64,000 nucleotides of DNA from Verticillium longisporum. Lineage: Eukaryota > Ascomycota > Sordariomycetes > Glomerellales > Plectosphaerellaceae. Where the stretch lies: NCBI GenBank assembly GCA_019188255.1, contig JAETXT010000012.1, forward strand, positions 1,736,001-1,800,000, written 5' to 3'. A model generated the notes under the pieces. It had not been told where the DNA came from. It was given only the letters and a program-made list of their open reading frames with translations, and searched no databases. Both the position numbers and the translations under genes were made by a program. This document shows, piece by piece, positions 45,571 through 57,735 of the stretch (positions within the stretch are counted from its first letter, which is position 1; each line of letters starts with the position of its first letter).

Positions 45571-47795
45571 ATGGCTGACCCACGGAGTAATCAAGCCTTC
45601 GGCTCATCTCCCCAGCATTCGGTCCAACCCCGTTTCGGAGGCGTACAGCCACTTCAGGGTGTTCAAACTGCCCCAGCCGTCGCTCGCCCACACGGCGTGG
45701 CTAGAATGCAAAAGGTGCAAGGACTGCCGCACCAGATTGCTCTCCCTCCGCCGTATGACAAGATCCCCCGGCTTTCCAAACCAATGTCGCGATCTCCGAT
45801 ATTCGCGATGACAGTCAAAAAGAGGCTGAGTATCGCGAAAATTTCGCTGACTATCTGGTCTTCCGCTTCGAAAAATTCAATGATCCGGGAGACGTCGACG
45901 AAGGAGGTAACCGTAGAAAGCCCAACTGGGAAAAGGCAACAAGGTTCAGAGTTGAAATGTCAAACGAGGCCGCTGCAGGCGAAATCTTCCGATTGAAGAA
46001 TAAACACCGCCAGCTCTGGGAGAAGAAGCATGCCCTAGAGCCAGCCCAACGACTGCACCTCGACCAGACCCTGCAGCTGCTCCAGAAAGGTGAGCACGAC
46101 CAGCGATTTTACTATGAATTGGTCCAGATCAAGGAAAAATCAGTCGACAAGCGCGCCGCTGAGAGCCGCCTTCATTCAAAGCATTCTAGGGATTATAGAG
46201 ATGGACGCAAGAGTGCAACCACAAGAGCAAAGGCCACGGCTTCGCAGGACAGTCAAGGAAGAGGCCCGGGAGAACAACGCAAGCGGGAGCAGTTATCGAT
46301 TACTGCCTTTTATAAGCGACTTCTTCGACCCGAAGTGAATGCCATCGATATGATGATGATGCAGCAGAACCCGCCAACACAGCGTCCACATGCCAGCGAG
46401 GCAACGATATTCTTGCCGCAGGGTCTTTATGCCCAGCAGCAAGCCCAAGCTCAAGCGCAACGTGGCCCACCTGGAACACGTATACACCCGCAGGCGTTGG
46501 CCCCTCAACACCAGCGCATAGAGACACAGGCACAACGGCAGGCACTGCCGCTGGGGCCAGGGCAAGGCCAAGTGAGAGATCAGGGCCAACAATCACATGC
46601 TCCGCCTAGGCCGCCCATGGCACAGCATGGTGGCGTACAGCAGCAAAGTCAGCACAACGGCCCTTCTACTAAAGTTACACCTCAGACTCAGAGCCAAAAT
46701 GGGCAGGCTCGGCAACCCCAGCAACAGGGTCTGGCGCAGAAAAAGCCTAACAACAGCGTCAACATGCGTGATTCCAGTGGCAACCGAGCGTCCGGAACGG
46801 ACCATCGATGCCGTCGAGCAGCAAATCATTCAAGGTCTCCTTCGACATCATCCTCGTTCTCGAGTAGCTCCAGTGAGGGATCCCGGTATACCCCCATATC
46901 ATCATCTCTCTCCGGCGAGTCGCGACACACAGGTCGTGGGCGCCAAAGAAGTCGCAGCCGAGGGCGTCGAAGCCGCACCCGAAGCCAAAGCCCAGACCGT
47001 AAGCGACATTATCATCAACGTCGTGAAAATCCGGAGGATTACGGCATCGGGGCATCTCGGAGCCATCATCGGCAAGAACGACAATACCTGTCAGACCCAA
47101 TGGCGCAGGGTGTAGCTTCAATCTCTCTCTCGACACAGCCGCCGAGCCCTGGGCCATCGCAGGCGGCAATACGATTGGCGACAGACGAAGCTTATCGTGC
47201 AGGCATGGCCAGGGGTCGGGCCTCCACACAAATACTAGAAGGACATGCCGTGGACGGCGTTGGCTATGCGCATCGGGTGATCGGTGCACCTGGAAGACGA
47301 CCAGCTGTCATTCGATCAGGCGTACGCGTAGTCGAGCCTAGAGATATTACGCGACGTCGAACGATGGAAGAAGAGCTCGATCGATTTAATCAATTGCGGA
47401 TCGAAAATGATATGAGGCTCGACGGCAGCCTTGAGTTTGTACATGGGCCTCCGTTCGACGAGAGAGTGCAATACGACAGGAGGCAACACTTTGATGGGGA
47501 GGCGGCGTTCGTGAGAGATGTGGAACGTGATGAACTGAGGCGGCAATTGACGCTAGAACAGCACCTCTGGCCCCAACAAGAGGCGGATTATGATATTATG
47601 GCCCGGGTAGTGGAGGGGGAGAGGATGCGACAGGGCCGTGTGCCTCCAGGGCATATAGTGTACAGGTCAAGATCCCCTAGCGACGTATGTTTTGAGAATC
47701 CATTTAGGCCTGTGAAGAGCGTCGGGGCGAATGCCTCGAGGCCCATGGATGCACGGGGGACATTCCCCTATGGCAACGCGGCCTATAACGGTTGA
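45571..47795 (+). CDS. Orphan Gln-rich, Arg/Ser-rich protein
   Basis: I do not recognise this gene. Coding character is supported by a long open frame with clear domain layout: a Pro/Gln-rich start, a charged helical section (AEYRENFADYLVFRFEKFND, RLKNKHRQLWEKKHALEP), a Gln-rich middle (about bases 46430-46750), an RS-type stretch (GRGRQRSRSRGRRSRTRSQS) and a charged C-terminal section (MEEELDRFNQLRIENDMRL). The RS region hints at a nuclear or RNA-related role, by analogy only. The first about 65 codons are in another frame. Either one C is missing in the C5 run at 45765-45769 (741 residues) or a 62-nt intron, 45753-45814 (GTATGA to GACAG, weak branch site), is removed (720 residues). Confidence 0.6.
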
Positions 47796-48606
47796 AGTTC
47801 GATAGTTGGTTGCTGGAGCATTCATTGATACAGGAAGTGATGATGCCCATGGCAGTCCAGTGGCACAACATGATGGTGTATTGACTGGGATGATCTTCTG
47901 TACTGTACATTCGCCGGCGCCTCAACGCCCATCGCACGCCCACATGCGACGCAAGCGTCAGGGCTGACCTTCTGAGCAAGAGCTTGACAGCATTGGCTGG
48001 CGGGCGCTGGCGGAGCGCAATCCTTGTCGCGCCCCTTCTTGCGGGACTGCACACCCCGTGGGCTGGCCATCTCGTAAGGCAACCTAGGAACAAGCAGAAC
48101 CTGCTGAACGCCACTTTCGTCGCATCCAAAGACGGAACAGTATGTCCTAGACCCTCTTAGCATCACCAACTCGACGCTTCTGCCGTGAACACGGACACCT
48201 GGCGCATCGATGAACCACTAGTGATCCGTTTGCCGATCCCTCACTGCACGCCCATAGCTCGGAGGGCCAATAGAAAACACGCTACAAAGGTGACCGCCGA
48301 TGGCGCCATCACTACTGGTGTCGACGTTCCACCAGAGACCACACACCTTCATGGAACCTCGCAACATGTGTAGGAAGCGTCCGCACCTTATTGTGTACGT
48401 TGAGGGGGGGTTCGTAGTATTTATGGCCGTCGGCGGCCCGCTGGCAACATAGGTCGCCATGTGCCGTATAAAAAGTATTCGAAGACGAAGAGAGCTACAC
48501 ACTGCTCTCTCTCAACCGTCCCGCCCGTCCATGCGCCACTGCGAACCTTGCGTTTGCCAGTCTTCACGAAACTTACGCCGCATTCAATTGCGAGGGTCGC
48601 TAAATC
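47796..48606. promoter_or_regulatory. Upstream region of the MFS gene
   Basis: The region holds the MFS promoter, with a clear TATA box and a CT-rich leader. No other gene is supported. Confidence 0.5.
48469..48477 (+). promoter_or_regulatory. TATA box of the MFS transporter gene
   Basis: TATAAAAAG lies about 135 bp upstream of the start codon and is followed by CT-rich sequence. Confidence 0.65.
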
Positions 48607-50295
48607 ATGAGCGCATACACCAACCCTGAGTCGAAGGGTACCTCGCCCACGCAAGAAGATCGTGTCGGTCATCATGGTGAGAGCCTGGCTGACACAGCAG
48701 CCAACGACTCGGCCATTTATCCCAAGGGCACCTTAGATCCAGTATACGAAGCCAAGGCGCGCGTTCTCAACCGAGCTGTATGTTACTCCACGCATTTTGC
48801 CCGTGCTTTGATTCACGAAAGAAGTGACTGACTGTAATCAGATTCTAGACATCGGAATGGGATGGTATCAATGGCAGCTTTTTATTGTCGTTGGTTTCGG
48901 TTGGGCTGCCGACAACCTCTGGCCCATTGTGACATCACTCATCTTCACACCCATCACCAACGAATTCGGACCCTCCCGGCCGCCTCTCCTTACCCTCGCC
49001 CAGAACATTGGCCTGCTTGCCGGTGCCATGTTCTGGGGTTTTGGGTGCGATATCTTCGGCCGGCGTCATGCCTTCAACTGCACCCTGGGCCTGACAGCCT
49101 TCTGGGGCCTTGTTGCTGGTGGTGCCAATAATTTTGCCGCCATCGGCAGTTTTGCAGCGCTTTGGTCGTTCGGTGTAGGTGGAAACTTACCCGTCGACTC
49201 AGCCATCTTCCTTGAATTCCTGCCTGGCACCCACCAATATCTCTTAACCATTCTCTCTATCGATTGGGCTATTGCTCAAGTTGTTGCGAACCTCGTCGCC
49301 TGGCCCTTGTTGGGAAATCTGACGTGCCAACAGGATACTGTTTGTCGTAAGAGTGACAACATGGGCTGGCGATGGTTTACCATTACCATGGGTGGGATCA
49401 CAGCTGTCATGTTCCTTATTCGTTTTGCCGCCTTCAAGATTTTTGAGTCGCCAAAGTACCTCATGGGCAAAGGACGCGATGAGGATGCCGTCCGTATCGT
49501 TCACGAAGTCGCGCGGCGCAACAACAAGACAACGTCTCTAACACTAGCCGATCTGAAGGCTTGTGAGCCCGAGGGCTATGTTGCTCAGACCACTGTCTCT
49601 GCTGCGGCCAAGAGATACGCTTCAAAACTCAACTTTAGCCACATTCGAGTTCTCTTCTCGACACGCAAGCTAGGGCTCAGCACTGGCCTCATTATGGCCG
49701 TCTGGGCGCTCATTGGCCTTGGCTACCCGCTGTACAACGCCTTTCTGCCCTTCATCCAGGCCACTCGGGGCGCCGATTTTGGTGACGGCAGTACCTACAT
49801 CACCTACCGCAACAGCTTGATCATATCATCTCTCGGCGTTCCTGGCGCATTGCTCGGAGGCTGGCTCGTGGAGCGAAAGGTCATTGGTCGCAAGGGCACC
49901 CTGTCCTTGTTCACCGTGTTGACAGGCGTCTTTTTGTACTGCTCAACGACGGCGGTAACGAGCAATGCACTCCTGGGCTGGAATTGCGCTTTCAACTTCT
50001 GCAGTAACGTCATGTATGCTGTGCTCTACGGATTCACACCAGAGCTTTTCCCAACACCCCAACGCGGCACAGGCAATGCTTTGACGGCAACTTGCAATCG
50101 TATTTTCGGCATCATGGCTGTAAGTGGGTGTTGTCGTACGCGTGGGTCATCACTGACACGGAATAGCCTATCATCGCCATGTTCGCCAACCTTGAGACGT
50201 CGGCTCCCGTGTACACAAGTGGTGCTCTTTTCATCGCTGCCGGTCTTCTTGTACTGCTGATGCCGTTTGAGTCACGGGGAAGGGCAGCATTATAG
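48607..50295 (+). CDS. MFS transporter, sugar-porter/SV2-like
   Basis: A 525-residue major facilitator with about 12 helices, related to fungal sugar-porter/SV2-like transporters. Exons are 48607-48777, 48842-50119 and 50167-50295. Introns of 64 and 47 nt have GTATGT and GTAAGT donors and rejoin LNRA to ILDIGMGWYQW and FGIMA to PIIAMFANLE. The motif-A loop is seen as GFGCDIFGRRHAFN between helices 2 and 3, and FESPKYLMGKGRDEDA is the usual sequence after helix 6. A second motif-A-like loop is GGWLVERKVIGRKGT. Substrate (sugar, organic acid or carboxylate) is unknown. Confidence 0.9.
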
Positions 50296-50886
50296 AAAAT
50301 GCCTTTGTTCTCAGAGGCTTCCGCAATCTCGTCATTCGGTGATAGCTTTCCGTATTACTTGGCCTTGACTACACATTTCGCTTCTTGTCTCTTAGCCCCG
50401 ACTTGGGAAGGGCCCATGCAGATTGGTCGAGAAGGCCGGGGAAAGTGCCCACACGGCAAGCAGGGTGATGAATCAACCAAAAAACGCAGCTTTTGCAAGT
50501 GATCTGCGTCACGCCGCTCCACCCCGTTTACCCTTCAATTTAACAAACAGTCGCTTCGCCCTACCCCCGCAAAGATATCTCCATGACAATTTCCCGCTCA
50601 GAAGTGACCTGCCTAGCTGGGATCAAAACCCGTGCAGACAGGGAAAGCGTGATTCGGATGATGCATCTGGACAAGATAAGGCCTTCGGATGGCCCTTAAC
50701 ATTACGTTGTCGGTATCGGCGGTATCATCGGAGCCCGTGCTTTCTTGGCAACCGGCTAGTGGCTTTCTTCAACAAAACCAGTTTTCCGACTGCAGTGCAT
50801 TCGTGGGAGACAAGAAACAAGAAGAGCGAGCTCAGGATACCGAATACCTAGGGCCACTTTCGACGGCTAGGCCCTGGCACCCATGA

Positions 50887-50928
50887 GTAGGTACCGACCT
50901 AGGTACCTAACTAAGTACGTAGGTAAAG
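50887..50928. repeat. GTACC/CCTAGG palindrome block
   Basis: A cluster of GTAGGTACC, ACCTAGGTACCTAA and GTACGTAGGTA within about 42 bp, of the same type as at 26353 and 53841. Confidence 0.75.
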
Positions 50929-51225
50929 ACCCCAAGGTACGCTGTAGTCACAGCGCCCCACTGTCCCCCGCTTTCCCCTCAGCTGCTGCTGCTGAGCTGC
51001 CTTATTCAGTTTCGTTGCCAATGCTGGGCTACGTCTTCAATCGTAAAGTGACTGTTGATCCCACCCTCCCAGCGTCCAACTCTCGCATAGATCACTGCCC
51101 TTGACGATCAAGCTGCCCACTTAGTGTATTAGAAAGATGCCGTTGCATAATCGGTCTTTCTTTTCGGCCCTAAAGAGGCCAAGGCGGCTCCCGAGGTCGT
51201 CGCCGACAATACAATATTGATCAGT

Positions 51226-51233
51226 TATATAAG
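51226..51233 (+). promoter_or_regulatory. TATA box of the carboxypeptidase gene
   Basis: TATATAAG lies about 108 bp before the start codon. Confidence 0.6.
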
Positions 51234-51340
51234 CCATGGTGCCCGGTTCAGCTGATTCTCCGAGTCGACGGCGAGCGTCAGCGATAGACAAGTAAGGTTC
51301 AAGTGGATTTAAGCCTTCTGTCCAGAAGCCGAATCTCGTC

Positions 51341-53007
51341 ATGCGGACTTCCACCCTGACTGGCCTGTTCGGGCTCCTCTCCTTCGCCGAGGCTGCCAAG
51401 TACGGTTACAACCACGTTGCTGTTCGCCAGGACTCCGATATTGTAGCCGCAAACTTCAAAGATGTCGACATTTCTCTCTACTCGCCCGCGTTCCTCAACC
51501 CCGGGAGTCGTCTCGAAGGATTCTCACGGGGTACTGAGGGCCCAACTTCCCACGAGGCCATGGGTAAGAAGCCCTTGTCAGATCAAGCTATCAGTGAAGA
51601 CGAATTGACAGTACCCCAGAGGTCTTTATGGAAGAAATCGCAGGTCGTAACAGCTACATGACGTATAATACAGCCAACTTCACTTCCGAAGAGCTGCGCT
51701 CATTCCCCTACGTTCACCTCGCCGGCGCAGGCAACTCTACCTGCCGCCGTCGTAGTGCTGCTGAAAAGGTTCGCATTTGGGTTCAAGGCGCAGCCCATGG
51801 GAATGAACCAGCTGGAGATGAGGCTCTTCTTGCCCTCCTTGGCAAATTCGATAACGACCCCGAATGGGCCGCAGGCATACTCGAGAAGGTTGATATTGTC
51901 ATCCTCCCGCGATACAACCCCGACGGAGTCTATTATTTCCAACGCGCCCTCGCAACGAATTTTGATCCTAACCGTGACCATATCAAACAAAACCGTCAGC
52001 AGACGCGCAATATAAAATCCTTGCTGGCTGAATACAACCCACACGTCATCATTGATATGCACGAGTATGGAGCTACCACTCAGTACGGCCGGTACTATCA
52101 CGGATCTGACGGCCTTTTCTCCGCCGCTAAAAACCTCAACATCAATGAGAGCATTCGCTCTTTATCCGAGGAAGTCTTCGCCAAGAACATCGGCTATGAC
52201 ATGGAGGATGCTGGTCTACGGTGGGAGCCCTATGTAACTGGACCTTCAAGCCGTGATCTCGACTTTGAGATCAGCTTCACCGAGGCTGGTACTGATGCCA
52301 AGATTGGGCGCAACGCCATGGGCCTTACCCAGTCTGTGACGTTCCTCATCGAGATGCGTGGCATATTCCTCGCCGACCAGGAATTCCAACGTCGTACAGC
52401 TGCCGGCCTCACCATGGCAGGCAGCATCATTCAGACGGCAGCTGACAATGCCGACAAGGTCTATGAGACGGTCGAGGGTGGTCGTGATGCCTTCATCTCT
52501 GGCTCGGATCATATCATTCTCACCGACAGCACCACTACCGAGAATCGCGAATTCACAATGGTCGACCACACCACTGGCGAGATTGTTCAGGTGCCCATCA
52601 AGTTCATCTCTAACACTCCGGCGCATGCCAATCTCACTCGCTCTCGTCCCGAAGCCTACCTCATACCGGTTGCATGGGCGGACCTTGCTGCTCGCCTCGT
52701 TGATGCAGGCCTAGAAGTGGAGACACTTTCCGAGCCGTGGAGCGGTACCATCGAGGCATTGCGGATCGAATCTACGCAATTCGAATCCAGTTACTACGAG
52801 GGTGCCGTCCGTGCAACCGTCACGACTAGCACACGTGAGAGAGAACTGACGCTGCCAGCCGGCAGCTTCCGTGTCAGCACTCGGCAGAAGAACGCTGCTC
52901 TTGCTTTTGTTGCGTTGGAGCCAGGGAATATCGACTCCTACGTCAGCTTCAATGTTGTACCGGTTGAAAGGGGGGATGAATACCCTATATTTAGGGTTGC
53001 GTCATGA
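51341..53007 (+). CDS. Secreted M14 zinc carboxypeptidase
   Basis: A secreted metallo-carboxypeptidase of family M14. Exon 51341-51563 and exon 51620-53007 join over a 56-nt intron (GTAAGA to CCCCAG, branch-like TTGAC), giving 536 residues and the join SHEAMEVFMEEIAGRNSY. The signal peptide is MRTSTLTGLFGLLSFAEAA. Zinc ligands are His134 and Glu137 (GAAHGNEPAG) and His222 (IDMHEYG). Substrate Asn/Arg-type residues appear in PRYNPDG, and the catalytic Glu is probably Glu319 in FLIEMRG. A C-terminal beta-rich extension of about 200 residues follows the peptidase domain. The intron is preferred to a frame break because its donor, acceptor and phase are all good. Confidence 0.88.
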
Positions 53008-53277
53008 GTGGTGGCTTGTATAAAGTACACATCTTACATCTAGACATGAAAGTTTTGATGGCAATAGTAGTCACACTCCATCGTATATTCTGTTGTCAGT
53101 CCCTGTGAACCCGCTCAAAAGACCAACCTAACGCGAAGGGACAAAATGACGGTTGAAAGAATTTAGCAGCAATCCCATCCAGCCGACTGGGTGTTGTCGG
53201 GTGAGAAATTACCATTGAAATTTGCGTTAAAACCGTGAACTCGGATGGTAGAGTAAGCTATCGCGACTTGTTCTGCA

Positions 53278-53580
53278 TTACGCGGATGCATTTTTCACGC
53301 GGGGGGGGGGAGTATGGGACAGCATACAGGAAGTATGCAATCTGTGACTCAGCATACGGCATGATCTGGGCGAAAAGGCCACTTTTTCAATGAGATGGGC
53401 CAGCTGCTGCGCCATCTGGCTCTCTCTCCTGTCTCGTCGGTATAGATACCACGCCACGGTCACAATGACCGCCGCTTCTAGTAGAGAGCTTACGACCACA
53501 CCAGTGACCGCCTTTTTAGAGAACCCAGAGCTGCGAGGCGAACTGGAATGACCCCTTTGCTGGTACTCTCCTTGCGCCAT
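53278..53580 (-). CDS. Possible small single-pass membrane protein
   Basis: A 100-codon frame with one convincing hydrophobic segment (AVTGVVVSSLLEAAVIVTVAWYLY) followed by a basic stop-transfer RRDRR. In-frame sequence upstream of the ATG is open and His/Asp-rich (HQADHDHGHSPDQ), so the real start may lie in an earlier exon. Family unknown. It could also be a chance frame; a G10 run near the 3' end makes that end unsure. Confidence 0.35.
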   Translation of the reverse strand: MAQGEYQQRGHSSSPRSSGFSKKAVTGVVVSSLLEAAVIVTVAWYLYRRDRRESQMAQQLAHLIEKVAFSPRSCRMLSHRLHTSCMLSHTPPPRVKNASA

Positions 53581-54534
53581 CTGATCGGGACTGTGGCCGT
53601 GGTCGTGGTCGGCCTGATGGGCGTTGTAGTCGGCTATAGCGTTGAAGTAGAGGATTTTATGGGTAAGAGTCTCTAATCTTACAAGACTCGTTTTAAGAGA
53701 GTAATATATACATAGGTGTGAAAGTCTCGTTTATAGGTGTGTGACGCTTGATCTTGTGGTCATGATTTGGGTCGACGTCCTCTGTAATGTAGCGGAGAGG
53801 GAGACTCGAAGGTGGACATGACATGGACGACTGAGTAGGTGCCTTACCTAAGGTACCTAGCTTAAGTAGGTAAGGCAAGAAGCACCTCTCATGCCTAGGT
53901 ACGTGGGTTCCGAGGGAGTGGCGGGCGGTCGGGGTGGGCTGCTTAGTAAACCAAGGTACACATGTGTCTCCTTGATCTGCCTAGGTACCGAGTGAGCGAG
54001 TCACTTTCGCCGCCTGTCCAAGCGGGACACGGGGTACCGAGCAGGTGACAAGAAAGAAAACGGCCCAGCCAAAAGTCTCTTAACATCTACTGGCTGGTTA
54101 GGATGCTGCTCAGGTATCCTGCATCCCTAAGACACCAGATTCTTAGGCCTATTACGTATATGGCTATATTGCTGGTTGGTAGGTCGGGGAGGGGCTTTTA
54201 TGTGGGACGTCTTTTTTGTCACCCGCTTGGGTACCTAGTACAGGAGGCCCGGGAGTATCTGCTAGAGTACAACACTGACCTTTACCCACTCGACGCGAGA
54301 GCGGGTTGTACCCACACCCAAAGACGCGACGACACGCGACTTCACTTCTCTTGGACATCTCGAGCCAGACCGACGGCCGAAGGTCCAGCGTGGTACCTGA
54401 GTTTGTATTACATGATTCTACCACTACTGCCGCCAGAATTTATCCTCCTGCTTTGAGCCTTCCCTCCTCCGGCCATATTCCTTACCTAGGCACTGAAAAC
54501 CCACTTGAATCGATCCCCTGGAACTGAACTGTGT
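53581..54534. other. Intergenic region rich in GTACC palindromes
   Basis: Upstream of PIF1. It holds four or more CCTAGGTAC or GGTACCTAG motifs (53841-53876, 53895, 53981, 54229) and no clear gene. Confidence 0.5.
53841..53876. repeat. Inverted repeat with GGTACC core
   Basis: The arms GCCTTACCT and AGGTAAGGC are exact reverse complements around AAGGTACCTAGCTTAAGT. Confidence 0.85.
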
Positions 54535-57219
54535 ATGACGGCTGGCACATCCAGCCTGCTGCGCGGTCGGTTCTTGCTGGCGCTACTCGAAAGCCAACAT
54601 CGCCTGAATCTTCACCCCTCAACTCATGCTCACACCTGGCGTCGTCTTCAATCAAGCTGCGCTGCAGATACAATGCTGGGAAGAGCTCACAATGCTTTCG
54701 AGGCCAAGCCGCCACAGCCTCGGATTCCCCCTTTGGCGAAACAACTTTTCCCATCGAGCAGCCCGGTTCAACATGCCAATATTCAAGACTCTTTCAAGAG
54801 GACGAGTCAACCAGGTCACAGATCCGACACAGCAGTGTCTTCAACTCCAAACCAAAAAGGTGCTTCAGTAACTAGCTTGACAGCATCTCGTCCCAAAGTG
54901 CCTTCGAAAGTTCCGATGGCCTCCCTATACAACCAACCCGATTCTTTTCAAGACAGTCCAGATGACCTTGTTGAGATGGGCAGCCGAGCCAAAACAGCTG
55001 TTGCGACAGAGGTTCTCTTTTTGAAGATGATTTTAGCGACGACACAGACCTCGACCTCGATTACCAAGAGCCTACAAAGCTACCCCCACCCCCACCAACG
55101 ATCAGCCAAAAGCCCTCGAACGAAATCCATAACACTACCGTACCTTTCTCTTCACGCTCAGAAAACATTGTTCCATGGTCTTCCTCACCGCCCTCTCATA
55201 TGCTGCCGTCCCATTCACTTTCGACCCGAACTGCGTTTAGTACAAGAACTAGCAAACGCTCGTCACTCGGAGAGGCGGAGTTGCCGCCTCCGAAGAAGCG
55301 GAGTTTGCCCAGGACCTGGATAGCGCAACCTCGCGATGATAGCAATCTTGGGTTGCATGGCGAATCCACCCCAGCGCGAAAGATGAAAGATCCCATGCCT
55401 TGGAATACGACTGCCAGTGCCGTAAAGGCTCAAAAGAAGTATCATAAGGACACTCTCAAGAGGTCTGGGACGAATGAAGGATATACCATGGAGGAAGTGC
55501 GCGCTGTTACGGCAATGGACTCCGAGCGTGTCAAAGGTATTAGTCTCAGCAAAGAACAGGAACGCGTGCAAGACCTCGTTGTAAACAAAGGTCAGAGCGT
55601 CTTCTTCACCGGGCCAGCTGGTACTGGAAAATCGGTTTTGATGCGATCAATTGTTGCGGAGCTCAGAAAGAAGTTCGCCAAGGATCCGGAACGATTGGCA
55701 GTCACCGCTTCAACTGGTCTCGCAGCTTGCAACATTGGCGGCCAGACACTTCACAGCTTTTCTGGCATAGGGCTTGGCAAGGAGGAAGTTCCTGTCCTCG
55801 TCAAGAAGATCAGGAGGAATGCCAAGGCGAAGAATCGCTGGCTGAGGACAAAGGTGTTGATATTGGACGAGGTCTCAATGGTAGATGGAGATCTTTTCGA
55901 CAAGCTGTCAACCATTGGCAGGCAGCTTCGCAACAATGGTCGGCCCTGGGGTGGCATTCAACTAGTCATTACGGGCGACTTTTTCCAGCTACCCCTGTGC
56001 CGGATACGGGTGGTGGGAAGAGGGAATCCAAGTTCGCCTTCGATGCCGCCACCTGGAACACCTCGATCGATCATACAATCGGCCTCACACAGGTCTTCCG
56101 TCAAAAAGACCCAGGTAAGCTATGTGCTACACCCCGAAAAATAACTCAGGCTGACGCGTATGGGCAAAAGTGTTTGCAGGCATGCTTAACGAAATGCGCC
56201 TAGGCGTCATCACGGATGAAACAGTCCGAGCCTTCAAGGCCCTCTCGAGACCTATTATGTCAGACGATGATCTCGACTTGGAAACAACAGAGCTCTTCCC
56301 GACAAGACAGGAAGTCGAAGGATCCAATCAGACTCGACTACGAAATCTCCCTGGTAAGGCTAAGCGGTACGACGCGCACGAGACTGGCGACCCACAGCTT
56401 CGGGAGAAACTTCTGGCGAATGTCATGGCACCAAAAAGCATTGAGCTGAAGGTGGGAGCTCAGGTGATGCTGGTCAAGAATATGGATGAGACGCTTGTCA
56501 ACGGTTCACTTGGAAGGGTCCGAGGTTTCATGACTGAGTCAATGTTCGAACTAAAGAACGACACTGCCTTCGGAACAGATGACGAGGGTACGCCTGATGC
56601 GAAGGTGCAGGACAGGATCAAGGCCTTCACCCGCGAACTCGAGGAAAGCAGGACTGGCGCCACGGAATATCCTGTTGTAGAGTTCTCCGCTTCGGACGGC
56701 ACGCACAGAACCATACTCTGCATCGGTGAAGAGTACAAAGTTGGGATCGACGCTGGTGCAGTCCAAGCATGCCGTCGACAGATCCCGCTTATATTGGCCT
56801 GGGCGCTTTCTATACACAAGGCACAAGGGCAGACACTAGAAAGGGTTAAGGTCGACCTCGGCAAGGTATTCGAGAAGGGCCAGGCATACGTAGCTCTCAG
56901 TCGAGCCACTAGCCAACAGGGTCTTCAGGTGCTGCGGTTTGAGAAGCACAAGGTGATGGCTCATCCTCGGGTCGTCAACTTTTACAACAACTTGTACAGC
57001 ATCGATGAGGCGATGGTAAAGAAGCCTGCCGTTACCGTGGCCAGTATCTTCTCTGCTCCTAAAGTCAAGGAGGTTGAAAGCCGATCAACCTTTCAGACCA
57101 ATATCAGGCCCACCATCCAGAAGCCCCTCCCAAGGGCGGTGGGAAGTGCAAGGGCACCCATCACTCTTGGTGATGATGATGATGACGAGGATGCCATGGC
57201 TGAGGCTTATGGTCATTGA
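54535..57219 (+). CDS. PIF1: PIF1 5'-to-3' DNA helicase, two one-base frame breaks
   Basis: A superfamily 1B DNA helicase that acts in the nucleus and, in yeast, also in mitochondria. Exons 54535-56114 and 56171-57219 are separated by a 56-nt intron (GTAAGC, CTGAC, AAAAG), joining FRQKDP to [12 protein letters not shown]. Motifs in order are Walker A GPAGTGKS (about residue 360), [12 protein letters not shown], Walker [34 protein letters not shown] and [15 protein letters not shown]. The N-terminus is disordered and the tail acidic. Two bases are missing: one between 54976 and 55020 (best in G3 at 54978-54980), one in C4 at 55992-55995, where the invariant LPPVPD motif is broken. With both restored the frame is 877 codons. 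A second in-frame ATG lies at 54673. Confidence 0.92.
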
Positions 57220-57735
57220 CACACTTCTCTTTTCTTTTGTCGCTTGGTATGCATAATAGTTGGCGTTACTTTGTGTTCTTGCCGGCTGTCGCATTGGGTA
57301 TGTGACTAGATGGGCACAGTACAAAACTCAGTTCAGTTACCTAGTAGTCGCCAGCGTTCTGTTCTGATGATGGTACACATCGGAGACGGAGGGAAGGATC
57401 GGGGACAATAGAACTCTTGCCATGTCCTCGTTCTCACAAGTTCAGGTATAACAGATGCGCCTGATGATGACCATTGTTGTTTATCATCAAACAGTTGTAA
57501 TTCACAATGGTGGGATATCATTGAACGATGTGAACCAAAATCTCGGTGCAATGAGCGCCCTTGATGTAAACGCTATGAATGTATCATTAAAGATGATCGC
57601 TTTGGCTAGTATGCCGTGGCCAGTAGTTGCATTTCTTTCTATCCCTCTTCCATTCCCCACGCTCCGATCATCGTCAAAGCACCATGCAGTACAGCATGAA
57701 GATCAAGCCGTATAGGTTTGGGGCCTACGATATTT
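57220..57735. other. Convergent intergenic region PIF1-EDC3
   Basis: Both genes end here, so this holds two 3' untranslated regions. An ACCTAGTAG motif is near 57340. No other feature seen. Confidence 0.45.

Larger units (their letters stand above)
50296..51340. promoter_or_regulatory. Intergenic region before the carboxypeptidase
   Basis: Contains a dense GTACC/CCTAGG palindrome block (50887-50928) and, close to the next gene, a TATA box. No gene is supported. Confidence 0.45.

Noticed and set aside
51564..51619. One-base frame break in the M14 carboxypeptidase, like the others
   Set aside because: A 56-nt intron with GTAAGA donor and CCCCAG acceptor restores frame and a sensible protein, so no missing base is needed.
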